DNA of 64,000 nt from Halobacteroides halobius DSM 5150 (GTDB lineage Bacteria > Bacillota > Halanaerobiia > Halobacteroidales > Halobacteroidaceae), in the NCBI RefSeq assembly GCF_000328625.1, contig NC_019978.1:620001-684000 (forward strand), in the 5' to 3' direction. Made by a program: the position numbers and the translations under genes. Positions 51,762-61,809 of the stretch are shown in pieces (positions within the stretch are counted from its first letter, which is position 1; each line of letters begins with the position of its first letter). The notes beneath the pieces were generated by a model. The model had not been told where the DNA came from. It worked only from the letters and a program-made list of their open reading frames with translations, and made no database searches.

Positions 51762-52430
51762 ATAAGTACTCAACAGATAGTATTAAGGTTAGTATTAGCT
51801 TGTTTATTAGGAGGCTTAATTGGTTTAGAAAGAGAAAGAAATTCCAGACCGGCTGGTTTTAGAACTAATATTTTGGTATCAGTTGGAGCAACATTAATAA
51901 TGATTGTTTCAATTAAGATGCGCTTGATGTTTAATAATCCTCAGGTAGACCCGGGTCGAATTGCTGCTCAGGTTGTGAGTGGAGTAGGATTTTTAGGTGC
52001 AGGAACAATTATTAGGGAAGGATTTTCTGTTAAAGGACTTACTACTGCAGCAGGTTTATGGGCAGTAGCTGGAATTGGTCTTGCTTTAGGAGCAGGATTT
52101 CATGTAAGTGCAATTACGGCTACAGGATTAGTAATTATTACGTTAACTGTGTTAAATCAGGTAGAACAAAATTTATATAATATAAATCGTAAATACACAT
52201 TAAGAATTAAAGCATTTGATCAGCCAGGAGGCTTAGGAAAAATTGGTTCAGTATTATCGGAAAATGAAGTTATAATTAAAGATGTTAGTATGGAGCAATG
52301 TTATGATGAGCCTAATATTTATATTAATTTAAGAATTAAAAAGCCAAAAAATGTAGGAAGAAACGAACTACTTACTTCTTTGACGGAATTGCAAGGTGTA
52401 ATTGAAATTGAGATTGAAAAGGTAGATTAA
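51762..52430 (+). CDS. MgtC/SapB family membrane protein with apparent AUA start
   Basis: 222 aa if read from ATA 51762. The family N-terminus is complete: VLRLVLACLLGGLIGLERER then NSRPAGFRTNILVSVGATL, then VVSGVGFLGAGTIIREGFSV and GLTTAAGLWAVAGIGLALGA. A C-terminal ACT-like domain follows (about 145-222). No ATG, GTG or TTG lies in frame between the upstream stop and TTG 51873, which would delete helix 1 and the RER motif. AAAGGAG lies 9 bases before ATA. Alternatively a one-base deletion separates GTG 51752 from the frame. Role: unclear, linked to Mg stress in some bacteria. Confidence 0.8.
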   Translation: MSTQQIVLRLVLACLLGGLIGLERERNSRPAGFRTNILVSVGATLIMIVSIKMRLMFNNPQVDPGRIAAQVVSGVGFLGAGTIIREGFSVKGLTTAAGLWAVAGIGLALGAGFHVSAITATGLVIITLTVLNQVEQNLYNINRKYTLRIKAFDQPGGLGKIGSVLSENEVIIKDVSMEQCYDEPNIYINLRIKKPKNVGRNELLTSLTELQGVIEIEIEKVD

Positions 52431-52444
52431 AGGAGAGATATAGG

Positions 52445-55400
52445 ATGACAATGGTTAATATTGAACCTGACCAGAATAATCCTTTCCGAAACGAACTGAA
52501 GCAAAGGTTAGATATTGCTGATAAGTTAATAAATAAGATAAAATTTAAAAAACTTAAAGTAGATACCACGACAAATGAGTGTAGTTTGCAATTAAAAGTT
52601 CCTCAAAGTATAGAGATTAATTCTATACTTGAGGAATTAAGTGCTGATTTCTTTGTTAAGGGAGAGTTAAAATATCAAATTGATCATTACAATCCTGATT
52701 TATCTTTACAGACTATATTAAAAGATGATTGGGAAGAGATTATCAAAGAAATTAGACAGCAATCACCTCAAGCCAATGGATGGCTTTCGTTATCTAAATG
52801 GAATATAAAAGAAGGGATATTAGAGGTTGAGGTTGAGAATCAAACAGCTATTGAGGCATTAGAAAAGAATAAATGTGATCGAATTTTAAGAAAAATTTTA
52901 GATGGAGAATATAATAAACAGGTTAAAGTCAATTTTGTTGTAGGTGATTTTAAAAATGAGTCTAATCAGTTAGCTAATGAACAGCAAAAAGAAACTAAAG
53001 CTTATATGGATAGTTTAGTTAAGAATTCAGCTGGACAAGGGCCTGCTAGGAATCGAAACTCACAAAGTACTAATTCAGTAAAGGGCCAAACAGTATGGTT
53101 AGGTAAAAAAATTAATGGTGAAGTCCAGCCATTAGATGAAATTACAGGTGAGGTTAAAAATGTAGTAGTTAAGGGCCAAATCTTTTCTGCTGATATTAGG
53201 CATTTACAAAGTGGTAGTAAGTTGATTATGTTTGATATTACTGATCATACTAATTCAATTACTGTTAAATTATTTGAAAATAAGAATGATAATTTAGCTG
53301 ATAAAGTTGCTAAAGGAGAATGGTTATTAGTAGAGGGTAATGTTGAGTTTGATACTTATGACCAAGAGCTAATGTTAAAGCCACGTAATATTATGGTTAC
53401 TTCTAATTCTAGTAAGAAGGATGAAGCTGACCAAAAAAGAGCTGAATTACACTTACATACTAAGATGAGTAGTTTGGATTCAGTCTTAGATGTAGAAGCT
53501 GCAATAAAGCAAGCAGATGATTGGGGACATTCAGCGATTGCTATTACAGACCATGGTGTAGTACAGGCTTTCCCTGATGCTTATAATGCAGCTAAAGATA
53601 AAGATATTAAGGTGATTTATGGATTAGAAGCTTACTTAGTTGATGATGGAGAACCAATTATTTTAAATCCTGTTGACCAAGATATATCTAAAGAGACATA
53701 TATTGTCTTTGATTTAGAAACAACAGGCTTTAATCCACATCATAATGAAATTATAGAAATTGGAGCAGCTAAGGTTGAAGCAGGGACTATAACTGAAAGC
53801 TACCAAACATTTGTTAATCCTAGTCAGGATATTCCTGCTAAGATTACTGAATTAACAGGGATTAATGCAGAAATGGTAGCTGATGCTCCTTCGTTAAAAG
53901 AAGCTATAACTAAGTTTTTAGATTTTATAGGGGATGCTACTTTAGTAGCTCATAATCTATCTTTTGATTTAGGATTTATTGAGGATAAATTAAGGAAATT
54001 AGATAAGCCTAAGTTAACTAATCCTGCCCTTGATACTTTGAATTTATCTCGTGCTTTATTACCTGAGCTGAAGTCTTATAAATTAAATAAATTGGCTAAA
54101 AAGTTTAATAAAAATTTAGAAAACCATCATCGAGCTTATGATGATGCTAAAGTAACAGCTGAGATACTATTAGAATTAATAGATTTAGCTAAGAATAATA
54201 AGGTTAATAATTTAACTGAAATTAATCAATTAACCAGTAAGATTGATTATAAACGAATGCATCCTTATCACACTACTATTTTAGTTAAAAATCAACAAGG
54301 CCTTAGGAATTTATACCAATTAGTATCTGAGGCCCATGTCGAGAATTTCCATCGAGTACCACGGGTTTTAAAGAGTCAGTTATTAGAAAAAAGAGAGGGC
54401 TTGATTATTGGTTCAGCATGTGAAGCAGGACAATTATATAAAGCAATTTTGCATGGTAAATCCGATGATGAATTAATTGAGTTAGCTAAATTCTATGATT
54501 ATTTAGAAGTACAACCTTTAGGTAATAATAAATTTTTATTAGAAAAAGGAGAGGTTGAATCTTTTAAGGAACTAGAAGAAATAAATCGTAAAATTTATCA
54601 ATTAGGAAACCGTCTAGGTAAGCCAGTGATTGCTGCTGGGGATGTTCATTTTCTAGATGCTAAAGATAGTGTTTATCGTAGAGTTTTAAAAGAAGGTCAA
54701 GGTTTTGATGATGCAGCTGACCAACCACCTTTATATCTAAGAACAACTGAGGAAATGTTAGCAGAATTTGATTATTTTTCTGAGGATGAAGCTTATGAAT
54801 TAGTAATTGAGAATCCGAAAGATATTTGTGAGGAAATAGAAGAAGTTGAGCCTATCCCTGATAAATTATTTACTCCAACTATTGAAGGAGCTGAAGATGA
54901 GATTAGAGAGATGGCTTATAATAAAGCTAAGAAATGGTATGGAAATCCTTTACCTGATTTAGTAGTAGATAGATTGGAGAATGAACTAGAATCAATAATC
55001 GGGAATGGTTATGCGGTAATCTATTTAATTTCTCATAAGTTAGTTAAAAAGTCGTTAAGTGATGGTTATTTAGTAGGTTCTCGAGGGTCAGTTGGGTCTT
55101 CTTTTGCTGCAACGATGACCGATATTACTGAAGTTAACCCTTTACCTCCTCATTATAGGTGTCCTGAATGTAAGGATTCTACATTCTTTACTGATGGTTC
55201 AGTAGGATTAGGTGTTGACTTGCCAGATAAAGACTGTGGTCAATGTGGTACAGAATTAATTAAAGATGGCTATGATATTCCATTTGAAGTCTTTTTAGGT
55301 TTTGAAGGAGATAAAGTTCCTGATATTGATCTTAATTTCTCTGGTGAATATCAATCTCAAGTTCATAGGTATACAGAAAAACTTTTTGGGGAAGAGTATG

Positions 55401-56743
55401 TGTATAGAGCGGGAACTATATCTACAATTGCTGACAGAACAGCATATGGTTTTGTGAAAGGACATATGGAGGATAATAATTTATCCTTACGTCAAGCTGA
55501 AATTAACCGGTTATCTTCAGGTTGTACAGGAGTAAAAAGAACAACTGGACAACACCCAGGAGGACAAATAGTTGTTCCTCAAGATAAGGAGATTTATGAT
55601 TTTACTCCAATTCAACGTCCAGCTAATGATATGGATAGTGATACATTAACAACCCACTTTGATTTTCATTCGATTCATGATAATTTACTAAAGTTAGATG
55701 TGCTAGGTCATGATGATCCAACTAGTATTCGAATGTTACAGGATCTTACAGGGGTCGACCCCCAGGAGATTCCATTAGATGATGAGGAGACGATGGGAAT
55801 TTTCTCCAGCATAGAGCCTTTAGGGGTAACTGAGGATCAAGTAGGAGTTAAGTTAGGAACTTTAGGAATTCCAGAATTCGGGACTCAATTTGTGCGCGGG
55901 ATGTTACGTGAAACAAGACCAACAACTTTTGCTGAGTTAGTGCGGATTAGTGGTTTATCTCATGGAGCAGATGTTTGGTTAAATAATGCTCAAGATTTAA
56001 TTAGATCGGGCACGGCTAAATTAGCAGAAGTTATATCAGTTCGTGATGATATTATGAATTATTTATTGCAAAAGGGAGTTGAGCCATCACAAGCTTTCTG
56101 GATTATGGAACATGTTAGAAAGGGTAAGGGATTGACAGCAGAGGAAGAGCAGGCAATGCGAGAGAACAATGTACCTAATTGGTATATTGAATCATGTAAA
56201 AAAATTAATTATATGTTCCCTAAAGCTCACGCTGCTGCTTATGTAATGATGGCCTTTCGAATTGCTTATTTTAAGGTTCATCATCCTCAAGCTTTTTATA
56301 ATACCTTTTTTACCATTAAAGCTAATGATTTTGATGCGCAAATTGTTCTACAAGGGGAAGAACATATTAAAAAGCAGATGCAAGAGATTAAAAGTAAAGG
56401 AAATGATGCTACGGCCAAAGATAAAAATACAAGAACAGTATTAGAAATTGTGATTGAAGCTTTAGCTCGGGGAATTGAGTTTGTGCCTGTAGATATTTAT
56501 GAATCCAAAGCTTATGAATTTAAGATCACAGATGATGGTCTATTACCTCCTCTAATTAGTTTAGATGGTTTAGGTAGAAGTGCAGCTAAAAGTATAGTGC
56601 AAGTACGTAAAGAGGGCGAGTTTACTTCAATAGAGAATTTAAAGAATCGGTCTGGAGCAAGTAAAACAGTAATCGAAGCTCTAAGGTTGCATGGTTCTTT
56701 AGAAGGATTACCGGAGACTAATCAACTCTCTTTATTTCAATAA
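52445..56743 (+). CDS. polC: DNA polymerase III alpha subunit, Gram-positive PolC type
   Basis: 1432 aa, typical length. In order: N-terminal domains; OB fold (near 235-320, LIMFDITDHTNSITVKLF); PHP domain near 332 (RAELHLHTKMSSLDSV, ITDHGVV); inserted DEDDh exonuclease near 418 (YIVFDLETTGFNPHHNEIIE, VAHNLSFDLGF, HHRAYDDAKVT); polymerase core near 877 (GSRGSVGSSFAATMTDITEV), zinc Cys cluster near 905 (CPECK..CGQCG), PDIDLNFSGEYQSQVHRY near 958; and a C-terminal HhH region. It is the main replicative polymerase of low-GC Gram-positives. Confidence 0.98.
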   Translation: MTMVNIEPDQNNPFRNELKQRLDIADKLINKIKFKKLKVDTTTNECSLQLKVPQSIEINSILEELSADFFVKGELKYQIDHYNPDLSLQTILKDDWEEIIKEIRQQSPQANGWLSLSKWNIKEGILEVEVENQTAIEALEKNKCDRILRKILDGEYNKQVKVNFVVGDFKNESNQLANEQQKETKAYMDSLVKNSAGQGPARNRNSQSTNSVKGQTVWLGKKINGEVQPLDEITGEVKNVVVKGQIFSADIRHLQSGSKLIMFDITDHTNSITVKLFENKNDNLADKVAKGEWLLVEGNVEFDTYDQELMLKPRNIMVTSNSSKKDEADQKRAELHLHTKMSSLDSVLDVEAAIKQADDWGHSAIAITDHGVVQAFPDAYNAAKDKDIKVIYGLEAYLVDDGEPIILNPVDQDISKETYIVFDLETTGFNPHHNEIIEIGAAKVEAGTITESYQTFVNPSQDIPAKITELTGINAEMVADAPSLKEAITKFLDFIGDATLVAHNLSFDLGFIEDKLRKLDKPKLTNPALDTLNLSRALLPELKSYKLNKLAKKFNKNLENHHRAYDDAKVTAEILLELIDLAKNNKVNNLTEINQLTSKIDYKRMHPYHTTILVKNQQGLRNLYQLVSEAHVENFHRVPRVLKSQLLEKREGLIIGSACEAGQLYKAILHGKSDDELIELAKFYDYLEVQPLGNNKFLLEKGEVESFKELEEINRKIYQLGNRLGKPVIAAGDVHFLDAKDSVYRRVLKEGQGFDDAADQPPLYLRTTEEMLAEFDYFSEDEAYELVIENPKDICEEIEEVEPIPDKLFTPTIEGAEDEIREMAYNKAKKWYGNPLPDLVVDRLENELESIIGNGYAVIYLISHKLVKKSLSDGYLVGSRGSVGSSFAATMTDITEVNPLPPHYRCPECKDSTFFTDGSVGLGVDLPDKDCGQCGTELIKDGYDIPFEVFLGFEGDKVPDIDLNFSGEYQSQVHRYTEKLFGEEYVYRAGTISTIADRTAYGFVKGHMEDNNLSLRQAEINRLSSGCTGVKRTTGQHPGGQIVVPQDKEIYDFTPIQRPANDMDSDTLTTHFDFHSIHDNLLKLDVLGHDDPTSIRMLQDLTGVDPQEIPLDDEETMGIFSSIEPLGVTEDQVGVKLGTLGIPEFGTQFVRGMLRETRPTTFAELVRISGLSHGADVWLNNAQDLIRSGTAKLAEVISVRDDIMNYLLQKGVEPSQAFWIMEHVRKGKGLTAEEEQAMRENNVPNWYIESCKKINYMFPKAHAAAYVMMAFRIAYFKVHHPQAFYNTFFTIKANDFDAQIVLQGEEHIKKQMQEIKSKGNDATAKDKNTRTVLEIVIEALARGIEFVPVDIYESKAYEFKITDDGLLPPLISLDGLGRSAAKSIVQVRKEGEFTSIENLKNRSGASKTVIEALRLHGSLEGLPETNQLSLFQ

Positions 56744-56757
56744 AGTGAGGACTATGG

Positions 56758-56786
56758 TTGCAAAAAAGAATCTAATATGCTAAAAT
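56758..56786 (+). promoter_or_regulatory. Promoter of the rimP-nusA-infB operon
   Basis: TTGCAA (56758-56763), 17 bases, TAAAAT (56781-56786), with an extended -10 TG (TGCTAAAAT). It lies 15 bases after the polC stop and predicts a leader of about 135 bases. Confidence 0.65.
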
Positions 56787-56817
56787 GGAGATGAAAATAT
56801 ATAGTTTTGGAGGGGAG

Positions 56818-56839
56818 GAGTGGGTATATTGGCCCACTC
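56818..56839 (+). other. Hairpin in the rimP leader
   Basis: GAGTGGG / CCCACTC, a perfect 7-bp stem with an 8-base loop, preceded by a purine-rich run (GGAGGGGAGGA) and followed by TTTAG. The T tract is too short for a strong terminator. NusA-operon leaders are regulated in other bacteria, so an attenuator is possible. Confidence 0.4.
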
Positions 56840-56928
56840 TTTAGTTATGTAAATTTAATAAAAATTGCTTATTATGGAAATGCTTAATATAAAGTAGAGT
56901 AAATTACAGATAAATAAGGAGGTTCAAA

Positions 56929-57387
56929 ATGGGACGTCAAGTAAAAGATATTGTTACAGAGTTAGTAAAACCTATTGTAGCCAATAAAGGATTAGAATTG
57001 GTTGACGTTGAATATCAAAAAGAAGGGGAAAATTGGATTTTAAGGATTTATATTGATAAAGAAGATGGGGTAACATTGGAGAATTGTCAAGATGTTAGTA
57101 GAGAATTAAGTACTCAATTAGATGTGGAGGATCCAATTGATCATTCTTATATGTTAGAGGTTTCATCTCCAGGAATTGATCGTCCTTTAAAGAAAGATAA
57201 GGACTTTACAAGATTTACTGGTGAATTAGTTGAAGTTTCTACATATGCTCCAGTTAATGGTAAAAAAGAATTAACTGGTGAACTATTAGGTTTAGAAGAA
57301 GATAGTATTAAACTTAAGGTAGATGATGAGGAAATTTTAATTCCACGTTCTAAAGTGGCACAAACTAAACTAGCTGTTGAAGTTTAG
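56929..57387 (+). CDS. rimP: Ribosome maturation factor RimP
   Basis: 152 aa. The N-terminal domain has VKPIVANKGLELVDVEYQKE and ILRIYIDKEDGVTLENCQDV; MLEVSSPGIDRPLKKDKDF marks the junction to an SH3-like C-terminal domain. RimP helps assemble the 30S subunit. It begins the rimP-nusA-infB unit, with nusA 38 bases later. SD AAGGAGGT. Confidence 0.95.
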   Translation: MGRQVKDIVTELVKPIVANKGLELVDVEYQKEGENWILRIYIDKEDGVTLENCQDVSRELSTQLDVEDPIDHSYMLEVSSPGIDRPLKKDKDFTRFTGELVEVSTYAPVNGKKELTGELLGLEEDSIKLKVDDEEILIPRSKVAQTKLAVEV

Positions 57388-57425
57388 ATTAATTCTCATG
57401 AATTTTGCTGGGGGAGGAATTATTA

Positions 57426-58478
57426 ATGAATATAGAGTTGATTCAAGCATTAGATGACCTGGAGAAGGATAAGGGGATTCCAAAAGATAAGTTATTAGAA
57501 GGGCTTAAAGCTGCCTTGAAGTCTGCTTATGATAAAAGTGGGTACGGGCCAAAAGATAATGCAGAGATTCAAATTGATGAAAATACTGGGGAAGTAAGGG
57601 TCTATTCTAAAAGGGAGGTTGTATTTGAGGTTGAGGAGGAGGGAGAAGAAATCTCCCTCGCCCAGGCTCGTGAAGAAAATCCTACTTGTGAAGTAGGAGA
57701 TATAATTAAAGTAGAGGTAACTCCTAGTGACTTTGGTCGTATAGCTGCTCAGACTGCAAAACAAGTTGTTATTCAACGCATTAGAGAAGCAGAACGAGAA
57801 ATTGTGTATGAAGAGTTTATTACTCAAGAAGGTGAAATTGTAACTGGGACGGTTCAACGGTGCCATGAAGGTAATGTAATAGTTGATTTAGGTCGTACAG
57901 AAGCGGTATTAATTCCTAGAGAACAGATTGATGATGAGTTTTATGAACCGAACGACAGTATTAAAGTTTATATTGTAGAAGTAGAGCAAACAACTAAGGG
58001 GCCAAATGTTTTAGTTTCTCGAACTCATCCTGGATTATTGAAGAGATTATTTGAAATAGAAGTTCCTGAGATTCAAGATGGAACGGTGGAGATTAAATCA
58101 ATTGCTAGAGAAGCTGGTGGTCGTTCTAAAATGGCAGTTTATTCTACTAATTCAGATGTGGACCCGGTAGGTTCTTGCGTTGGCCCAAATGGTTCACGAG
58201 TTAGAGTAGTTGTGAATGAATTAAATAATGAAAAGATAGATATTGTAGAGTGGAGCGATGATATTAAAGAATACGTATCAAATGCTTTAAGTCCGGCGGA
58301 AGTAATTAAAGTAGCGGCTGATGAAGAAGAGAATGTAGCTGAAGTAATAGTTCCAGATCATCAGTTATCTTTAGCTATTGGTAAACGAGGCCAAAATGCT
58401 AGATTGGCTGCAAAATTAACAGGGTGGAAGATTGATATTAAGAGTGCATCTCAATTTGAAGAAGCAGAAGTACTTTAA
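57426..58478 (+). CDS. nusA: Transcription termination/antitermination factor NusA
   Basis: 350 aa from ATG 57426 (GGGGAGGA upstream; the TTG at 57405 precedes the SD). The N-domain is acidic, starting NIELIQALDDLEKDKGIPKD. An S1 domain lies near 132-200 (EGEIVTGTVQRCHEGNVIVD). KH1 and KH2 follow, with VDPVGSCVGPNGSRVRVVVN and LAIGKRGQNARLAAKLTGWK. No extra C-terminal acidic repeats. It modulates pausing and termination. Next gene is infB, with only 24 bases between; ylxR and ylxQ, usual here, are missing. Confidence 0.96.
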   Translation: MNIELIQALDDLEKDKGIPKDKLLEGLKAALKSAYDKSGYGPKDNAEIQIDENTGEVRVYSKREVVFEVEEEGEEISLAQAREENPTCEVGDIIKVEVTPSDFGRIAAQTAKQVVIQRIREAEREIVYEEFITQEGEIVTGTVQRCHEGNVIVDLGRTEAVLIPREQIDDEFYEPNDSIKVYIVEVEQTTKGPNVLVSRTHPGLLKRLFEIEVPEIQDGTVEIKSIAREAGGRSKMAVYSTNSDVDPVGSCVGPNGSRVRVVVNELNNEKIDIVEWSDDIKEYVSNALSPAEVIKVAADEEENVAEVIVPDHQLSLAIGKRGQNARLAAKLTGWKIDIKSASQFEEAEVL

Positions 58479-58502
58479 AAAATAATATGGAGGTGTTAAT
58501 TT

Positions 58503-60437
58503 ATGGGCGTTAGAATTCATAAATTAGCTAATGAATTAGGTTTAGATAGTAAAGAATTAATAGAGATATTACAAGACTTAGGTGAAGAAGTAGATAGTCA
58601 CATGAATACGGTAAGTAAAGAAACAGCTGAAATGGTTACTGATATGGTATTTGAAGAAGAAGAAACAACAAAGGATATAATTGAAGTTGAAGATGATATT
58701 ACAGTTAAGGAATTAGCTGAAAAGATTGATATAGCTCCTAATTCTTTAATGGCAGAGTTAATTAATTTAGGAATTATGGCTACGATTAATCAAGAGCTTG
58801 ATTTTGAAACGGTAGAAGAGATAGCAGCCGAATATGGCTATCAAGTTAAAAGTATAGAAGTGGATAGTGACGATGAAGAAGATGTGTTTGGGTTAGTAAA
58901 TAATATTGAAGATGATCCAAATGATTTAGAATTAAGACCTCCGGTTATTACAGTAATGGGGCATGTTGATCATGGTAAAACTACTTTATTAGATGCAATT
59001 AGAAAAAGTAATGTAACTGCTGGAGAAGCAGGAGGAATCACTCAACATATTGGTGCTTATCAGGTTGAAGTTAATGATGAAAAGATTACTTTTTTAGATA
59101 CACCAGGCCATGAAGCATTTACTGAAATGCGGGCTAGAGGAGCTCAAGCAACTGATCTTGCTGTTTTAGTAGTAGCTGCTGATGATGGGATTATGCCTCA
59201 AACAGTAGAAGCTATTAATCATGCTCAAGCAGCTGATGTACCTATTATAGTAGCAATTAATAAAATAGATAAGCCCAATGCACAACCAGATAGAGTAAAA
59301 CAAGAATTAACACAACATGGTTTAGTAGTTGAAGAATGGGGTGGAGACACAATCAGTGTGCCAGTTTCTGCTTTAAAGCAGGAGAACTTAGATGAATTAT
59401 TAGAAATGATTTTATTAACTGCTGAAATGCAGGAATTAAAGGCTAATCCTAATCGACCTGCTAATGGAGTAATTGTTGAGGCTGAACTTGATAGAGGTCG
59501 TGGTCCAGTAGCTACTATGTTAGTTAAAAATGGTACATTAAATGTTGGAGATCCAATTGTAGCAGGTTTAGCTTATGGTAGAGTGAGAGCTATGATAGAT
59601 GATCATGGGGATAGAATAGAAAAAGCAGGGCCAGCAACTCCAGTTGAGGTACTAGGTTTATCTGATGTGCCTAGTGCAGGAGATCCAATGGAAGTTTTAG
59701 AGGATGACCAACAAGTAAGAAAGATAGCAGAAAAACGTCAAGACCAAAGAAGAGTTGAAAAGTTAGAGAGAAAAGCAGCAGTAAGTTTAGATGACTTATT
59801 TGATCAAATTCAAGACGGAGAGATTAAAGAATTAAATATACTAATTAAAGCTGATGTACAAGGAACTGTAGAAGCAGTAAGAGGTTCATTAGTTAAATTG
59901 GGTACTGATGAAGTTCAAGTAAATGTTGTTCATGGTGGTGTTGGAGCTATCTCTGAAACTGATGTTATGTTAGCTGCAGCGTCTAATGCTATTATTATTG
60001 GGTTTAATGTTCGACCAGGCAATAAAGCTCGTAGTGTAGCAGAAAAAGAAGGGGTAGATGTTAGAACTTACCGTGTAATTTATGAGGCGATTTCAGATGT
60101 TAGAGATGCCATGGAAGGATTATTAGATCCAGATTATAAAGAGGTTGTAATAGGTCGAGCTGAAGTTAGAGATACATTTAAAGTTCCTAAAGTAGGAACT
60201 ATAGCAGGGGCTTATGTAACTGATGGTAGAATAAATCGTAATGCTCAGGTAAGACTATTAAGAGATGGTAAGATAATTCAAGATGGTAAGATTGGTTCCT
60301 TAAAGCGATTTGAAGATGATGCTAGTGAAGTAGCAGAAGGATATGAGTGTGGAATTGGTATTGAAAATTATAATGATATTAAAGAAGGAGATATTTTAGA
60401 AGTTTATGAGTTTGAAGCGGTTAAAAGAACTTTATAA
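58503..60437 (+). CDS. infB: Translation initiation factor IF-2
   Basis: 644 aa, shorter than many Firmicute IF-2 proteins. Two IF2_N modules are present (residues 1-50 and about 67-115), joined to the G domain by a short acidic linker ([19 protein letters not shown]) instead of the long basic Lys/Pro/Arg linker common in Clostridia. G motifs: GHVDHGKT (153-160), [13 protein letters not shown]. The domain II-IV core ends [17 protein letters not shown]. It brings fMet-tRNA to the 30S subunit. Confidence 0.97.
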   Translation: MGVRIHKLANELGLDSKELIEILQDLGEEVDSHMNTVSKETAEMVTDMVFEEEETTKDIIEVEDDITVKELAEKIDIAPNSLMAELINLGIMATINQELDFETVEEIAAEYGYQVKSIEVDSDDEEDVFGLVNNIEDDPNDLELRPPVITVMGHVDHGKTTLLDAIRKSNVTAGEAGGITQHIGAYQVEVNDEKITFLDTPGHEAFTEMRARGAQATDLAVLVVAADDGIMPQTVEAINHAQAADVPIIVAINKIDKPNAQPDRVKQELTQHGLVVEEWGGDTISVPVSALKQENLDELLEMILLTAEMQELKANPNRPANGVIVEAELDRGRGPVATMLVKNGTLNVGDPIVAGLAYGRVRAMIDDHGDRIEKAGPATPVEVLGLSDVPSAGDPMEVLEDDQQVRKIAEKRQDQRRVEKLERKAAVSLDDLFDQIQDGEIKELNILIKADVQGTVEAVRGSLVKLGTDEVQVNVVHGGVGAISETDVMLAAASNAIIIGFNVRPGNKARSVAEKEGVDVRTYRVIYEAISDVRDAMEGLLDPDYKEVVIGRAEVRDTFKVPKVGTIAGAYVTDGRINRNAQVRLLRDGKIIQDGKIGSLKRFEDDASEVAEGYECGIGIENYNDIKEGDILEVYEFEAVKRTL

Positions 60438-60454
60438 TATAGGAGTTGATAACA

Positions 60455-60808
60455 ATGAGTCACCATCGTCAACAGCGAGTAGCATCTTTAATAAAAAAGT
60501 TAGTTAGTGAATTATTACAAAAAGAAATTAAAGATCCTCGAATTGGTTTTGTATCAGTTACTGATGTTGAAGTTTCTGGTGACTTACGCCATGCTAAAGT
60601 ATTTGTTAGTATTTTAGATGGTGATAAGGAAGAAACAATGGAAGCTTTACAATCTGCTGAAGGGTTTGTACGAACTGAAATAGGTAATGAAATTAGATTG
60701 CGACATACTCCTGAGGTTATTTTTAGATATGATGATTCAATTGAAAAGGGAGCTAGAATCTTTGAGATATTAGAAGATATCAATCAGGATGAAACAGATG
60801 AAGAATGA
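60455..60808 (+). CDS. rbfA: Ribosome-binding factor A
   Basis: 117 aa from ATG 60455 (MSHHRQQRVASLIKKLVSEL), with AGGAG upstream. KH-like fold with KEIKDPRIGFVSVTDVEVSG, DLRHAKVFVSIL and RLRHTPEVIFRYDDSIEKGA. It is needed for 16S rRNA 5'-end processing and cold adaptation. It overlaps the nrnA start by 11 bases. ylxP, usually between infB and rbfA, is absent. Confidence 0.96.
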   Translation: MSHHRQQRVASLIKKLVSELLQKEIKDPRIGFVSVTDVEVSGDLRHAKVFVSILDGDKEETMEALQSAEGFVRTEIGNEIRLRHTPEVIFRYDDSIEKGARIFEILEDINQDETDEE

Positions 60809-61784
60809 TACAATAGCTGAGATTAAGGAACTTATATTAGACTATGATAAATTTTTAGTGACTGGTCATATTGGCCCTGATGGAGATAGTATAGGTTCAA
60901 TTTTAGCTTTAAAATTAGCTTTAGAGCAGTTAGGAAAAGTAGTTGAAGTAGTAATAGCTGATGAACTTCCTGACTGTTTCTCCTTTTTATCTTCAAGTAC
61001 CTCTATTAAAGAGTATGATACTGAATTAGAAGTAGATTTTGATCTTGTTTTTGTACTCGATTGTGGTACTTGGGATAGGATTGCAGAAGTAGAAGAATTA
61101 GTTGATGAGCAAATAATAGTTAATCTTGACCATCATAGTGATAATACTTATTTTGGGGATTATAATTTTGTTAAAGAAGTTGCAGCAACGGCAGAATTAA
61201 TTTATCACCTAATAGAAGTAACTCCTCAGTTAGATTTAAATCAAGATATAGCTACTGCTATAATAACAGCTTTAATAACTGATACTGGATCATTTCGTTA
61301 TTCTAATACAACTAGTAGGACACATCAAATTGCAGCTCAATTATTAGAGTATGATGTTGATACTGCATATATTTCTAGACAAATATTTGGGACTAATTCA
61401 TATGAAAACTTAAAGCTAAGAGGTCAACTATTACGCAATTTACAGGTTGATAAATCAGGTAAAATCGCTTGGATGAAAATTAGCCAAGAGCTATTAGATG
61501 ATGTTGGAACTACTTTAGATGATACAGCTGGAATAGTTAATTATCCTAGAAGTCTAGAGGGAGCCGAGGTAGGTTTATTATTTAAAGAACAGGCCTCCCA
61601 AGAAATTAAGGTTAGTTTACGTTCTAATTCTTATCTGCCAGTTAATGAAGTTGCTCATAAGTTTGGTGGAGGAGGGCATGCTAGGGCTGCCGGCTGTTTA
61701 ATAGAAGATACTTTAGAGCAAGCTGAAGAAAAAATAATTACAGCACTTGCTAAAGCTTTAGAGAAATATTCAGCTACTGTTTAA
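60798..61784 (+). CDS. nrnA: DHH/DHHA1 oligoribonuclease and pAp phosphatase NrnA
   Basis: 328 aa from ATG 60798 (SD AGGA about 8 bases upstream; ATG 60789 is too close to it). Metal motifs: HIGPDGDSIGS (24-34), FVLDCGTW, NLDHHSDN near 108-115, ITALITDTGSFRYSNTT. The C-terminal DHHA1 domain has GGGGHARAAGC. It degrades short RNAs, including pGpG and other nanoRNAs, and converts pAp to AMP. In many Firmicutes truB comes next; here ribF follows directly. Confidence 0.95.
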   Translation: MKNDTIAEIKELILDYDKFLVTGHIGPDGDSIGSILALKLALEQLGKVVEVVIADELPDCFSFLSSSTSIKEYDTELEVDFDLVFVLDCGTWDRIAEVEELVDEQIIVNLDHHSDNTYFGDYNFVKEVAATAELIYHLIEVTPQLDLNQDIATAIITALITDTGSFRYSNTTSRTHQIAAQLLEYDVDTAYISRQIFGTNSYENLKLRGQLLRNLQVDKSGKIAWMKISQELLDDVGTTLDDTAGIVNYPRSLEGAEVGLLFKEQASQEIKVSLRSNSYLPVNEVAHKFGGGGHARAAGCLIEDTLEQAEEKIITALAKALEKYSATV

Positions 61785-61809
61785 GTTTTTGGGGAAAGGT
61801 GGAAATTAG

